Source of the DNA: Saccharibacillus kuerlensis DSM 22868
GTDB taxonomy: Bacteria; Bacillota; Bacilli; Paenibacillales; Paenibacillaceae
NCBI RefSeq assembly: GCF_000378145.1
Contig: NZ_KB899294.1
Location: 1-64,000, forward strand
Direction of reading: 5' to 3'
Length of the DNA: 64,000 nt
Part shown: piece after piece, positions 1-9,204 of the stretch
Position numbering within the stretch: position 1 is the first letter of the stretch
Layout: each line of letters begins with the position of its first letter
Notes under the pieces: model-generated
The model's database searches: none
What the model was told of the DNA's origin: nothing
What the model saw: the letters and a program-made list of their open reading frames with translations, nothing else
Translations under genes and position numbers: made by a program

Positions 1-232
1 TACGATTTGGCGAGCTTTTGCGAAAAATAATTGCATATGGGCACTTATTGGGCTTTACGTTGAATCTTATGGATGAAATCTTATGAGACGCGTCCCATTC
101 CGGCATATACGCGAACCAATGATCGGCTTCGTATTTTACGTTCAGTGGCTTCATTTAAATTTGGAAACCGGATTTGGGCGTTGAAAGTATCTTCTATTCG
201 AAAAAGTTGATAAGTTTGCGTACATGCCCTAG
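1..232. repeat. Partial copy A of the four-palindrome repeat element
   Basis: This is the right part of the dispersed noncoding element seen complete at 42306-42719. One 24-bp palindrome (AATAATTGC-N6-GCACTTATT type) lies at 26-49, preceded by the same spacer (ATTTGGCGAGCTTTT) found in copy D. The right half matches copy D except for an extra stretch of about 25 bp near 60-85. It ends at CTAG (229-232) next to TTTGCGTACATGCC, the terminal repeat shared with other copies. The rest lies left of the window. It abuts the 3' end of the GH38 gene. Confidence 0.8.
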
Positions 233-241
233 TGTAATTGG

Positions 242-3200
242 TTATTTCCGTTCGTTGAAACTCAAACTTACTGCATAAGTCACGATTTTGGTAGGCCCAA
301 CTTCAGTACGCAGCACGCCCTTCCGAGACGGCTTGGCCTCGGCGTCAGGGAAGAGATTTTGTTCTGCGGAATCGGAGGAGAAGAGGGAAGTCGCTCCTTC
401 CTGCTCTTTTGTTGTCCGTTCGCCGTCTTCTCCGTCTGCGTTTGGCAGCATTTCGCGGCGGCGTTCCAGAATATCGCTCTCGTACATGGCCGCATGCGGG
501 AAATTCAGCCGCAGCACAAAGTCTGAGGGTGCCTGCGATAGGTTGTACCAGCGGAGCACGACGTCTCCGTACTCCTCGGACAGCTTGGCGGCGGAGAAGG
601 CGAGACTGTCGCCGCTCCACTCCAACAGCTGTCCGGACGCCGGAAGCGGGCCTTTCTGCATGCTGGTCTGCGTAACAAACCACGGCGTTTGATATTGATA
701 AGCTTCGGCGTAAGTGCCGGATTCAATCGTATTTCCGGCATGGGGGAAAAGAGCAAACTCGGCCGTATGCGGGCCGAGACACTGCGCCTCCGGCGTCGGG
801 AAGACGCCCCAGTCGCCTAGTTCAGACGATGAGCGGAGCAGCGTGACGGCAAGGGTGCCCGCGTCATCCTGCAGCACTTCGTATTCGTTAAGCCCTTTGT
901 TAGCAGCGGTCAGGCCGAAAGATCCATCCGAAACGCCGACAAAAGCGTGCTGATGCTGCGCATTGCTCGGATTGATCCACTCCGGCGCAGGCTTTGTATC
1001 TCGTTCGGCCGCTTCGAAGATCGAATCAGCGAGATGGCGATCCGCTTTCAAGCCGCTCGGAAATAGGACGCGCAGCCGGTGATCGAACGCCTGATTGTCG
1101 AAGGAAGCCGTGATCGTCGGGCCTTTGGATTCCCGTTCCAGCGTCATCCTCGTTACAATGCGCAGCGGCACGAGAGAAGAGACGCGCTGCGATTTGCGTT
1201 CAGTGAACGGGACGAGGAACCGCTTTTCTTCTTCGAACTTCTTCTCCATACCGGCCGGAATCTGCCAGTCGTGTATGATCTCGAACACGACGCGTACCGG
1301 CGAAGATTCAACCACTGAGATTGAAGCTTCCAGTCCGGCGGTCGTCAGAGCCGTCTCGCCTTCCGGCTGGCGGAAGACGTATTCGTTGCCGACGTCGCCG
1401 CAGTCTTCGTAAACGCCGAGTCCGGAATAAGTCCGGCCCGTGATTTTGTCCGTCAGGTCGTACGAGCCGTCCGTCCGGAATTCGACGGCGACGTAATCGT
1501 TTGCCATGCCGCGCTCATGGACGCGGAGAGAGGAGACATTGTCCGCCGAAACATGCGGCAAAGACTGCGCATGATCTGCCGATTCCGCGGAAACATTGAA
1601 GCCGACGGTGCCGGCAGCAGAGCGGGAAGCGGCCGAACTGATGCTGTCGGCTGCCGAGCCCGGAGCTGCGGCTGCCAATTCGCCTTCCTGCTTGGCCCGG
1701 CCGCTCTGCGGCTGCACGGCTTCGATGAAGGCATCTGGCGCAGTGCCGGTCGGTGAGCCATCCGCTCCGGAGCCGTCCGAAGCTCTTTCGCCGCCAACTG
1801 CGGCTTCGGGACTGCCGATCCGGCCTTCCTGGACGCTCAAGCCGGCCCCGGACGCCGGCAGCCAGGCATACGCCGCATAACCGAGCGGCGCTATTTCCCG
1901 CGCTTCCAGGGTCAGCCGAACCCTGCGCGCCATATAAGGCTGCCGGAAACGGTCGTCCGGCAGCTCGTAGCCGAAGTGCACGCCGAGGTCTTCCAGCTCG
2001 GCATACACTTCCCGGCCGCGGCTGTCGAGTACGCGTCCTGATCCGGCTCCGCCCGATTCGCCGCTTCCCGGCCCGCCGCAGCGGCCAGATTCCAATTCGA
2101 TCTGTTGAAGCTCGGCCGTGATTTCGGCAATTGAAGGCCGCTCGCCGAAGCCGAGCCTCGCAATGTCCAGCTCGACCGTCACGACGCCGCTCCGCGTCCA
2201 GCCTGTCGTATTGAACACCGCGAACGGCACGGCGTTCGCGTCCCAGCCCGGCGCGTTCGCTGTGTCGATACGCCGCGTCAGCGCCTGCAGGCTGGCGTCG
2301 ACGATCGCTTCAGCCGTATGCCGGCTCTTCTCGAACCGCGTAACCATTTCGCGGTGCACTTCGTCCACGCTGCAGCCGCAGATGCTGTCGTGCGGGTGAT
2401 TCTGCATAAGCGTTTTCCACGCGTATGTCAGCTCGTGGTGCGGATATTTCCGGCCGCCCGCCAGATGGGCGAGCAGGGCGAGCGGCTCTGCGCCGCGTTC
2501 CAGCAGGGTCTGGCCCTGCTGATTCATCTGCTTGAGATACATGCGCGCCGACGCTGTATTGACGAGCGTACCCCAACCGTCAGTGCGCTGGCTTCGCAGC
2601 TCGCCGTCGACGGTTACGAGATTGTCCGGCAGCGCCGGACGCAGCGCCTCGAGATACTCGTCGAAGCTCACATGCTTAAAGTCTGTGTCAGGAAAGAGAC
2701 TGCGTGCCGTCTCCAAAGCCTCCGGCAGATCGGTCTGGACCGGCTGATGGTCGCAGCCGTTCATAAACAGCAGATGCGGTGTAGAAGCGTATTTGGATGC
2801 ATCCGCCAGCTTGGCGGTCCAGTACTCGCGGGCGGCATTGATATCGATTGGCACTTCCATGCCGTTGCTGTACCAATTGGCGAACAGCACGCCATTTACG
2901 GATGAGCCGTCCGGCGAGCGCCAATGCATTTCGGAATACGGTGATTCGTAGGTATCCGATTCGTAGACGGCGTTGGCAAAGCCGGTCGGCTTTACGCCGC
3001 GACCGAATACTGCCGTATCGATATCAGCTTGTACCAGCATTTGCGGTGCCTGCCCCATATTGCCGAACGAGTCGGGGAAGTAACCCAGCTTGGAAATACT
3101 GCCATAGCGGGCCGCATCCTGATGTCCGATCAGCAGATTGCGTACGTTCGCTTCGGCGCTTGTCAGAAACTCGTCCTGCAGCACATACCAGGGTCCAATC

Positions 3201-3445
3201 GCAATGCGCCCGTCACGGATCAGCTTTTCCAGTCGTTCGCGGTTGTCGGGGCGCACCTGCAGGTAGTCTTCTATAATGATCGTCTGTCCATCAAGATGGA
3301 AACTGCGGTAATCCGGGTTCTGTTCCAAAGTGTCCAGCAGCGTGTCCATCAGTTCGATCAGGCGCATATGATGGCGTTCGTAAGGCAGATACCACTCGCG
3401 GTCCCAATGGGTATGCGAGATCAGATAGGCGGTTTGGCGGTTCAT
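242..3445 (-). CDS. GH38 alpha-mannosidase
   Basis: Glycoside hydrolase family 38 alpha-mannosidase, about 1067 residues, likely cytoplasmic (no signal peptide), removing alpha-linked mannose from imported glycans. The N-terminus has the zinc-binding signature SHTHWDREWY (about residues 9-18), and the catalytic aspartate lies in GYFPDSFGNMGQAP (near residue 125). A second histidine-containing signature, NHPHDSICGCS, follows, as in MngB-type enzymes. The start is set at ATG 3445, which has GAGGAGG six bases upstream. A longer frame opens at TTG 3460, but that TTG overlaps the Shine-Dalgarno itself. Odd feature: an Ala/Ser/Gly-rich insertion at about residues 530-650 not expected in the family. 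It follows another GH38 gene and a GH125 stump on the same strand, suggesting a former mannan or N-glycan operon. Confidence 0.93.
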   Translation of the reverse strand: MNRQTAYLISHTHWDREWYLPYERHHMRLIELMDTLLDTLEQNPDYRSFHLDGQTIIIEDYLQVRPDNRERLEKLIRDGRIAIGPWYVLQDEFLTSAEANVRNLLIGHQDAARYGSISKLGYFPDSFGNMGQAPQMLVQADIDTAVFGRGVKPTGFANAVYESDTYESPYSEMHWRSPDGSSVNGVLFANWYSNGMEVPIDINAAREYWTAKLADASKYASTPHLLFMNGCDHQPVQTDLPEALETARSLFPDTDFKHVSFDEYLEALRPALPDNLVTVDGELRSQRTDGWGTLVNTASARMYLKQMNQQGQTLLERGAEPLALLAHLAGGRKYPHHELTYAWKTLMQNHPHDSICGCSVDEVHREMVTRFEKSRHTAEAIVDASLQALTRRIDTANAPGWDANAVPFAVFNTTGWTRSGVVTVELDIARLGFGERPSIAEITAELQQIELESGRCGGPGSGESGGAGSGRVLDSRGREVYAELEDLGVHFGYELPDDRFRQPYMARRVRLTLEAREIAPLGYAAYAWLPASGAGLSVQEGRIGSPEAAVGGERASDGSGADGSPTGTAPDAFIEAVQPQSGRAKQEGELAAAAPGSAADSISSAASRSAAGTVGFNVSAESADHAQSLPHVSADNVSSLRVHERGMANDYVAVEFRTDGSYDLTDKITGRTYSGLGVYEDCGDVGNEYVFRQPEGETALTTAGLEASISVVESSPVRVVFEIIHDWQIPAGMEKKFEEEKRFLVPFTERKSQRVSSLVPLRIVTRMTLERESKGPTITASFDNQAFDHRLRVLFPSGLKADRHLADSIFEAAERDTKPAPEWINPSNAQHQHAFVGVSDGSFGLTAANKGLNEYEVLQDDAGTLAVTLLRSSSELGDWGVFPTPEAQCLGPHTAEFALFPHAGNTIESGTYAEAYQYQTPWFVTQTSMQKGPLPASGQLLEWSGDSLAFSAAKLSEEYGDVVLRWYNLSQAPSDFVLRLNFPHAAMYESDILERRREMLPNADGEDGERTTKEQEGATSLFSSDSAEQNLFPDAEAKPSRKGVLRTEVGPTKIVTYAVSLSFNERK

Positions 3446-3469
3446 AAAAGGCCTCCTCAAGCTGCTCGA

Positions 3470-3540
3470 ATGACGGATTTTGAATAAAGGATTTTGAAAG
3501 ACGGGTTTAATGACAGATCTTGAAAGGCGGATAAGGTGAA
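3470..3540. repeat. Degenerate 14-15-bp tandem repeat
   Basis: Upstream of the GH38 start the sequence repeats a GGATTTTGAA core about every 14-15 bp (about four imperfect units). No function is evident. Confidence 0.55.
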
Positions 3541-3625
3541 AAAGTGACTTTCGTTCATAGAGAGATGAGTCGCGCCCGGAGTCTGACGAATCGCTTTCGG
3601 AATCTGAAGAATCGTGTCAGAATCG

Positions 3626-3679
3626 ATGGAGCTTATGGAGCTTATGGAGCTTATGGAGCTTATGGAGCTTATGCGGCTT
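3626..3679. repeat. 9-bp tandem repeat (ATGGAGCTT)
   Basis: Five perfect copies of ATGGAGCTT occupy 3626-3670, followed by a sixth with two changes (ATGCGGCTT). The plus-strand reading frames through it (ELMELM or GAYGAY) have no other support and are probably not genes. Confidence 0.9.
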
Positions 3680-3735
3680 GTTCGGCTCGTGCCGCTTCTT
3701 CAGATATTTGGATTAAGCCCGATTTCGATCCTGCC

Positions 3736-4023
3736 TCACAGCTTGCCTGATCGAATCAATCCGGTGACCAATTCGCTGAATAAACTATTGGCCCAGGCAA
3801 ACCACGGACGAGTAAACTTGGACGGATCGTCGGCGTGAAAACCTTCGTGCATAAAGCCGGTGTCGGCATCCGTTGCTTCGAGCGTCTGCAGCAGACACAG
3901 TTTTTCCTCGTCGGTACCGGCTGCATGCCGCTTGTTGTCGGTATTTAAACCGTTAATATTGGAGTCATTGGCGTTCAAATCGTTGATGTTCAACTCGTTA
4001 GTGTTCAAGTCGTTGGCGTTCAA
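3736..4023 (-). pseudogene. 3' stump of a GH125 exo-alpha-mannosidase
   Basis: The C-terminal 65 residues (3736-3933) read TGFMHEGFHADDP then FTRPWFAWANSLFSELV, the characteristic end of GH125 (former DUF1237) metal-independent alpha-mannosidases, normally about 430 residues. The rest of the enzyme is missing. The first 30 residues are instead an Asn-rich repeat encoded by a 15-bp tandem array. A plausible AAAGGGG followed by TTG at 4023 could still drive translation of a 95-residue product, but the family's catalytic part is gone. It lies between two GH38 genes on the same strand, where a GH125 partner would be expected. Most likely an internal or 5' deletion relic. Confidence 0.85.
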
Positions 4024-4024
4024 A
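3950..4024. repeat. 15-bp tandem repeat fused to the GH125 stump
   Basis: Imperfect 15-bp units on the plus strand (GTTCAAATCGTTGAT, GTTCAACTCGTTAGT, GTTCAAGTCGTTGGC and more degenerate neighbours). On the minus strand they stay in frame and encode repeated Asn-x-Asn-Asp/Glu-Leu. Confidence 0.85.
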
Positions 4025-4111
4025 AGGAAATCCCCTTTCGGTATACGGAACCGAAATATGAAGCCGGATATAGATCAGAGATAAGGACCCGGGCTGCAAT
4101 TTCCCGAACGA

Positions 4112-7100
4112 TTATGCGCGCAGATCGATCAGGAACGTACGGATCTCATAAGGCTCCAGCACGAAGTCAATCTGTGGTTCCTGCCAGCGTTCGCCTTCCG
4201 GCTGTTCCATCAGATTGCATGCCTGCCATGAAGCGATGCTCAGATCGCTCTCCAGCGTCAATTTCTGCCGGCTTCCGGAGAAATCGTGTACGCGCAGAAC
4301 GACGAATTCGCCGTCCTCCGAGCGCTTTACAGCCGAGATCATGGCTGTGAGGTTCTTGGCAGCGTCGAACGCGCCAACTGCACCGCCGAATACACCAACC
4401 ACTGCCCTGCTGCGCTCGGCACCGCCATGTTGTTCACCGCCTGCTGCTTGCATGCGCTCTGTGCTGAAGTTCGCTGCGTTCGTATGCTCGGCGATGACGC
4501 CGCTGTGCCGCCAGGCCGTGCCCACGCCGGTGCTGACTGACAAACGGAACATGGACAGAGCCGACCGTTCCGGAGCGCCTTCCGACACACGGAACGGATT
4601 GTTCAGGGCCCAAGCGCTGCGAACGGTACCGCCAAGCAGCCAGTCTCCTTCATGCGGCAGCAGCGAATACGTAAATTCGTGCGCTCCTTGGTCGGCTTCC
4701 GTGTCCGGATGCTGAGCGCACTTGATCAGCGACAGGCGCATCACGTGATCCTTAATGTCGTAGCCGTACTTGCAGTCGTTCAGCAGGCTGACGCCGTAGC
4801 CTTTGTCCGACAGATCGGCCCATTGATGGCCGACGGTCTCGAACCGCGCCATGTCCCAACTCGTGTTCCAGTGGGTCGGACGCTTGACGTTGCCGTACTG
4901 AACATCGTACGTCGCTTCCGTAGCACGCACATGTACCGGAAAAGCAGCTTTCAGCAGTACGCGGCGTTCGTGCCAGTCGGCTTTGGTCTTGAAGTCGATC
5001 CTGCGGTCGGATGCGTAGACGATCATCTGCTGTTCAATCCGCGATGCTGCCGTTTCCCAGACGAAGGCGATCACGCAGCGCAGTATTCCGTTCTCCTTCA
5101 CAGACACGCTGGTCAGGTTGTCCAATTCCCAAGATTTCTGCTGATAGAAAATATCGACGTCCCACGCTTCATGCGCCAGCGGTTTGTCTTCGAACAGTTG
5201 GAACACGTTGCCGCGCTGTCCGTGTGCCAGCACTTCGCGATCCGCCCTGCGGTCGTAGATGCGTGTAAGCTGACCCTGCTCATTCCAGTCCAGTTCATAG
5301 AATGGAGTGTCGACACCATTCTCGCGCAGAGTGAAGACGGAGTGAGAAGACACAGGGTTTTCGATCAAGGAAGCTGGATGTGAATCGTTGGCTTTACTGG
5401 CTTCGCTCGCTTCATTGACCTTATTGGCTTCATTGATCTCGCTGTCTGACCTTTGTGCCGCCGCTTGCGCCACTGCCGCTCCGGATAAGCCGGTGTCCGC
5501 CGGCAGATCGGCGTGATCCGCTGCACCGCCCGGCTCGAATGTCAGCTCCGCATAACCCAGCGAAGGAACGTCTGTCGCTTCTACAAGCCAAACGCCGTCC
5601 GACAGTTGGGCGCGAAGCGTTTCGCCGAGATGATTTTTCCATACACCGCCTGCGTTCGCGATGCTGTCCGTTTCATTCACGGCACTGCCCGCTGCCGAGA
5701 TCTCGACGATTCCGGTCTCCGCCCACGGCGAAGAATTCCAGACCGTGAAGCGCCGCACTGCCTGCGAAGAAGAGCCGTCTGCGCTGCCTGTCAGTAGACC
5801 TTGTTCCGCTCCGCTTCGAGCTTTCAGGCCCAATTGTTCGGCTTCAGCGTACTCAATCGTGCTGTCCTCGTAGACTTCGCGAATCGACGAGCCCGGGATA
5901 ATGTCATGGAACTGGTTGCGCAGAATAATCTTCCAGCCTTCGTCCAGTTCTTTTTTTGCATATTGGTTCCAATCGCCGGAGAGGACCGCATTCAATGCGT
6001 TCAACCATTCGCTTTCCCGGTACAGAAGTTCAAGTTTTCGGTTCATGCGTTTGTTGTAAGCCTGACTTGTGTACGTTCCGCGGTGATATTCGAGGTACAG
6101 CTCGCCGTCCCACGTATGTACGTAGCTGTCGGTCTTTTCCACCGTTTCGCGCAGCTTTCGGAAGTAGTCGCCGGCTGTACCGGTTTTCATTTTTGGCAGC
6201 CCAGGCATGCGGTCGATCCGTCTGCGCATCTCCAGCATGTTCCGGTTGACCCCGCCGCCTCCGTCGCCGTAGCCGTAGGAGAACAGCAGCTTCTGGTTCA
6301 TTTCCTTGTCGCGGTAGGCGTCCCAGCTGCCTTTGACCGTCTTGGGCATAATATTGCCGTTATACGTGTAGAACCAGGAACCCGGCTCGGACCACGGTTC
6401 CGTCGTCGTTATAAAGTGGGTCAGAATCTCTGTTCCGTCCATCCCGCGCCACATAAACGTATCGTGCGGCATTCGGTTGTACTGATTCCAGCTGATCTTG
6501 GTCGTCATGAACGTGTGAATGCCGGACTTTTTCAGAATCTGCGGCAGCGCCCAACTGTAGCCGAACACGTCCGGAAGCCAGAGGTAATCGCATTCCGCAC
6601 CGAACTCTTCCCGGTAAAATTTTGTTCCGACGAGAATCTGCCGCACCAACGATTCGCCGGATGTCAGGTTGCAGTCGGCTTCCAGCCACATGGCACCGCT
6701 GGCTTCCCAACGTCCTTCAGCGGCTCTTGCTTTGATATCCTCGTATAGTTCGGGATAATCGGTTTTTACGTAATCGTAGAGCTGGGGCTGCGTCTGCAGA
6801 AACGTATACTCGGGAAACAGCTCCATCAGACGCATGACTGTCGAGAAGGAACGGGCGGTCTTTTCACGGGTATGTTTGAGCCGCCACAGCCAAGCTACGT
6901 CGATATGCGTATGCCCGATCGCTGTGATCTCGACCGCCGAATGCTTGTCCATACGGTCGATAGCGTTCGAGAGAGAGTCGCGCGCTTCGCGCAGCGATTC
7001 GTAGAAGGCGTCCGAACCTGGCGAGCTCCAGTCGATAAGCAGCAGCGAGCGGTCCGCAGCTTTAAGCAGTTGGGAACGTTCCGGAAGGTTGGGGTCCAGC

Positions 7101-7648
7101 ACTTCGACCGTCTCGGATACCGCCAGCAGCGTGTGATAATAATCGTCGGCAGGTTCATCGAGCCAGCAGACTTCCGCAATCCGGATGCCGTGAGTCTGAT
7201 TCTGCTGCACGCCGCCGCCTTCAAGACCGGACCACAGGCGAAGCGTCAGCGGAAGTGTCGTCCCGGCCGGATCTTCGTTGAAAAAGACTTCGAGATGGTT
7301 GGAGTCGACGCCTTGATAAGGTTGGCCATGCAGATAGAAGAGAGACTCGAAGCCGGAATTGTTGCCGCCGCCGGTCTCGCCCAGATCGAAGCGGCCGAGA
7401 ATGCGGCGTCCGGACCATTCGGCAGGGATATTCATTTCGGCGTAGAGCCACAAGTACAGGTCGCGTCCGCTCCAGCTCTCGCCGATCTTCAGCGTGCCGG
7501 TATAGTCCGCAGACGAAGGGATTTCGGGATTGATCTCTTTACGGGCATCTTCAAGGGAATGGAAAAAAGGAATGGGCATGCGGTCACGGTAACGGTAATC
7601 GGACAGTTCATGCAGACGGGAGCGCAGTTTGGATTCGGTTAAAAACAC
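4112..7648 (-). CDS. GH38 alpha-mannosidase (long form)
   Basis: GH38 alpha-mannosidase, 1178 residues, longer than the roughly 870-1050 usual for bacterial relatives. It has an N-terminal beta-sandwich region (about 1-235), the zinc motif GHTHIDVAWLW (about 243-253), the nucleophile motif WLPDVFGYSW (about 358-367), then the central and C-terminal mannosidase domains. The start is GTG 7648, with AAAGGAGGT about nine bases upstream. No signal peptide. Residues about 700-760 are low complexity (NEANKVNEASEASKAND), encoded by 12-15-bp repeats, and probably an expansion rather than a domain. It is the first gene of the mannosidase cluster, with a good promoter and a candidate cre site upstream, so it is probably catabolite-controlled. 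Confidence 0.93.
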   Translation of the reverse strand: MFLTESKLRSRLHELSDYRYRDRMPIPFFHSLEDARKEINPEIPSSADYTGTLKIGESWSGRDLYLWLYAEMNIPAEWSGRRILGRFDLGETGGGNNSGFESLFYLHGQPYQGVDSNHLEVFFNEDPAGTTLPLTLRLWSGLEGGGVQQNQTHGIRIAEVCWLDEPADDYYHTLLAVSETVEVLDPNLPERSQLLKAADRSLLLIDWSSPGSDAFYESLREARDSLSNAIDRMDKHSAVEITAIGHTHIDVAWLWRLKHTREKTARSFSTVMRLMELFPEYTFLQTQPQLYDYVKTDYPELYEDIKARAAEGRWEASGAMWLEADCNLTSGESLVRQILVGTKFYREEFGAECDYLWLPDVFGYSWALPQILKKSGIHTFMTTKISWNQYNRMPHDTFMWRGMDGTEILTHFITTTEPWSEPGSWFYTYNGNIMPKTVKGSWDAYRDKEMNQKLLFSYGYGDGGGGVNRNMLEMRRRIDRMPGLPKMKTGTAGDYFRKLRETVEKTDSYVHTWDGELYLEYHRGTYTSQAYNKRMNRKLELLYRESEWLNALNAVLSGDWNQYAKKELDEGWKIILRNQFHDIIPGSSIREVYEDSTIEYAEAEQLGLKARSGAEQGLLTGSADGSSSQAVRRFTVWNSSPWAETGIVEISAAGSAVNETDSIANAGGVWKNHLGETLRAQLSDGVWLVEATDVPSLGYAELTFEPGGAADHADLPADTGLSGAAVAQAAAQRSDSEINEANKVNEASEASKANDSHPASLIENPVSSHSVFTLRENGVDTPFYELDWNEQGQLTRIYDRRADREVLAHGQRGNVFQLFEDKPLAHEAWDVDIFYQQKSWELDNLTSVSVKENGILRCVIAFVWETAASRIEQQMIVYASDRRIDFKTKADWHERRVLLKAAFPVHVRATEATYDVQYGNVKRPTHWNTSWDMARFETVGHQWADLSDKGYGVSLLNDCKYGYDIKDHVMRLSLIKCAQHPDTEADQGAHEFTYSLLPHEGDWLLGGTVRSAWALNNPFRVSEGAPERSALSMFRLSVSTGVGTAWRHSGVIAEHTNAANFSTERMQAAGGEQHGGAERSRAVVGVFGGAVGAFDAAKNLTAMISAVKRSEDGEFVVLRVHDFSGSRQKLTLESDLSIASWQACNLMEQPEGERWQEPQIDFVLEPYEIRTFLIDLRA

Positions 7649-7758
7649 AGGAAAAAGACCTCCTTTGGGTAGTTGGACGAATCGTCAAACGGTCGGAGGC
7701 GAGTGGGGTCAAGAAGGGCCGGGGGTACTCGCCACTATGGGGAGGCATGCCGGGTTCT

Positions 7759-7775
7759 TCTGCAAACGGAGTCGA
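7759..7775 (-). promoter_or_regulatory. Candidate cre (CcpA) site of the mannosidase operon
   Basis: The core TGCAAACGGAGTC (7761-7773) matches the 13 central positions of the cre consensus TGNAANCGNWNNC. The outer W positions do not match. It lies about 20-40 bp downstream of the -10 box, a position used for CcpA roadblock repression. Confidence 0.5.
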
Positions 7776-7796
7776 TCTTAGGGGATCGTTAAGGCC

Positions 7797-7825
7797 ATTA
7801 TAAGCAGGTCATGTCCGTTTTTCAA
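7797..7825 (-). promoter_or_regulatory. Sigma-A promoter for the GH38 gene
   Basis: On the minus strand TTGAAA (7820-7825), 17-bp spacer, TATAAT (7797-7802). This gives a leader of about 140 nt before the GTG start at 7648. Confidence 0.7.
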
Positions 7826-7870
7826 ACCGATATTTGCAAAAAAAAGAGAAAAAGAGTCCTATTTGGGAAA

Positions 7871-8116
7871 GCATTTGCTGTTCCGGGAGGCGGAGAACCG
7901 GCGGCGTTCAATACGAGAGCGTTCACGCTGCGAATCAGTGAAGACGGCGAGAACTGGACCGATGCCGTACAGGTGACGGACAATGCGGCCGGGCTGAGCA
8001 GGCATGCGATTCCGCTGACATCCGCTCGATATGTACAGCTTGTTGTGGAGAAGCCGACTCAGGGCGGCGACACGGCGGCGCGGATTTACGGACTGGAAGT
8101 CATGGGGTTGAAGTAA
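7871..8116 (+). pseudogene. 3' stump of an F5/8C (discoidin, CBM32-like) domain protein
   Basis: The frame encodes NTRAFTLRISEDGENWTDAV and ends ARYVQLVVEKPTQG...ARIYGLEVMGLK, the typical last 80 residues of an F5/8 type C carbohydrate-binding domain found at the C-terminus of secreted glycosidases. No upstream part of the domain or enzyme exists. The frame can be opened at 7811, but those 20 residues (Lys-rich) look unrelated and overlap the divergent mannosidase promoter. Probably the remnant of a large plus-strand glycoside hydrolase (identity unknown) lost from this locus. Confidence 0.75.
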
Positions 8117-8211
8117 AAGCAGCCAGTTTTCCCGATTTCAACACGCGACCGGAACGAATTCCCTTCGGAGCCTCTGCGGCTGTTCGGTGCATAGGACTTT
8201 ATCGACAGCCT

Positions 8212-8246
8212 GAGCGCGGCTTCTAAATGAAGCCGCGCTTTTTTTC
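8212..8246. terminator. Rho-independent terminator
   Basis: GCGCGGCTTC stem with loop TAAAT, pairing with GAAGCCGCGC, then seven T on the plus strand. It lies between the discoidin stump and the convergent methyltransferase gene. Confidence 0.85.
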
Positions 8247-8254
8247 GCTTCCGG

Positions 8255-9085
8255 TCAGCTCGACGAATCCGGCTTCTGCGCGATCAGCTTGCTCATCGCA
8301 TGACGATGAGGAATTCCGGAAGACATACAGTCGAATACGATCTCCGAGCTGTCTGCCAGCAGCCAGTCATGATAATGCCGGGCCAGCTCGCCGGAATGCC
8401 AAGAATAAGCATACGGCTCGTCTTCAGGCGGCGGAGCGATAAAAGGCTTCTCCACAAATACGTTCAACACATGCAGCCCACCGGCATTTGTGAATGCCTT
8501 GTAGTTTTCGAAGATTTCGCTGCGCAGTTCCGGTCTGATGTAATGCAGGACCCCGCTTGAAAAAACAATGTCGAAATGCTCGTCCAAACGGTGATCCAGA
8601 ATGTCCGCTTTGAACACTTCGACATGCACGCGTGCCTGCTCGGCAAGACGTTTTGTTTTCTCGATTCCGGCATCGGCCACATCAAACGCAGTAACGTGAT
8701 AGCCGTTGCGGGCAAAAAAGACGGCATCCTTGCCTTCGCCGCAGCCGACATCCAGCAGTTTAAGAGGACGCACGGGCGGTATTCGTTTCAATACTTCGTA
8801 ACAAGCTGAATTGGGCTCGGTACCCCAGTAATAACCAGAGTTCCGATATTCCTGTTCATAGATGGTAACGGATCTGTCGAATGAAGCATACCCGAACAGT
8901 CTGTCTATTCCGGTTTCCAGCGTTCGAGCCAACTGCGGAAGCAGAGCGATATCGGGCAGGCTTTGAGCATTTTCCCACTTTGACACGGCTTGGAAAGATA
9001 CGCCGACTGCCTGAGCCAGCTCTTCTTGGGTCATGCCTTTTTCCTTGCGATAATTATGGATGTTTCTTGCCAACTGCTCTTTCAT
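8255..9085 (-). CDS. XRE-family HTH fused to SAM-dependent methyltransferase
   Basis: 276 residues. Residues 1-65 form a helix-turn-helix of the Cro/CI (XRE) type (GMTQEELAQAVGVSFQAVS). Residues about 85-265 form a class I methyltransferase of the TehB/UbiE kind, with motif I LLDVGCGEGKDAVFF (about 110-124), acidic motif II FDVAD, and motif IV-like FDIVFSSGVLHYI. HTH-methyltransferase fusions are common in Bacillota and are thought to be regulators that modify an unknown small molecule. The substrate cannot be read from the sequence. The start ATG has GAAGGAG upstream. Monocistronic, ending at a terminator shared with the stump gene opposite. Confidence 0.88.
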   Translation of the reverse strand: MKEQLARNIHNYRKEKGMTQEELAQAVGVSFQAVSKWENAQSLPDIALLPQLARTLETGIDRLFGYASFDRSVTIYEQEYRNSGYYWGTEPNSACYEVLKRIPPVRPLKLLDVGCGEGKDAVFFARNGYHVTAFDVADAGIEKTKRLAEQARVHVEVFKADILDHRLDEHFDIVFSSGVLHYIRPELRSEIFENYKAFTNAGGLHVLNVFVEKPFIAPPPEDEPYAYSWHSGELARHYHDWLLADSSEIVFDCMSSGIPHRHAMSKLIAQKPDSSS

Positions 9086-9204
9086 TTTGGTCGCTCCTTC
9101 GGATGTTTGCTTGTCTGATTCTTATTTTAAGGAACAAGGCGGTTTGCAAACAATAGAGGCGTATTCGAGTTTTGGACGGGTTCAACCGAAAGTTGAGTTA
9201 TGTT

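Noticed and set aside
3544-3838. Plus-strand frames encoding GAY or ELM repeats
   Set aside because: Created by the 9-bp tandem repeat. No ribosome site, and they overlap the GH125 stump on the other strand.
5801-6748. 315-codon plus-strand frame inside the long GH38 gene
   Set aside because: Antisense shadow without ribosome site or known domain.
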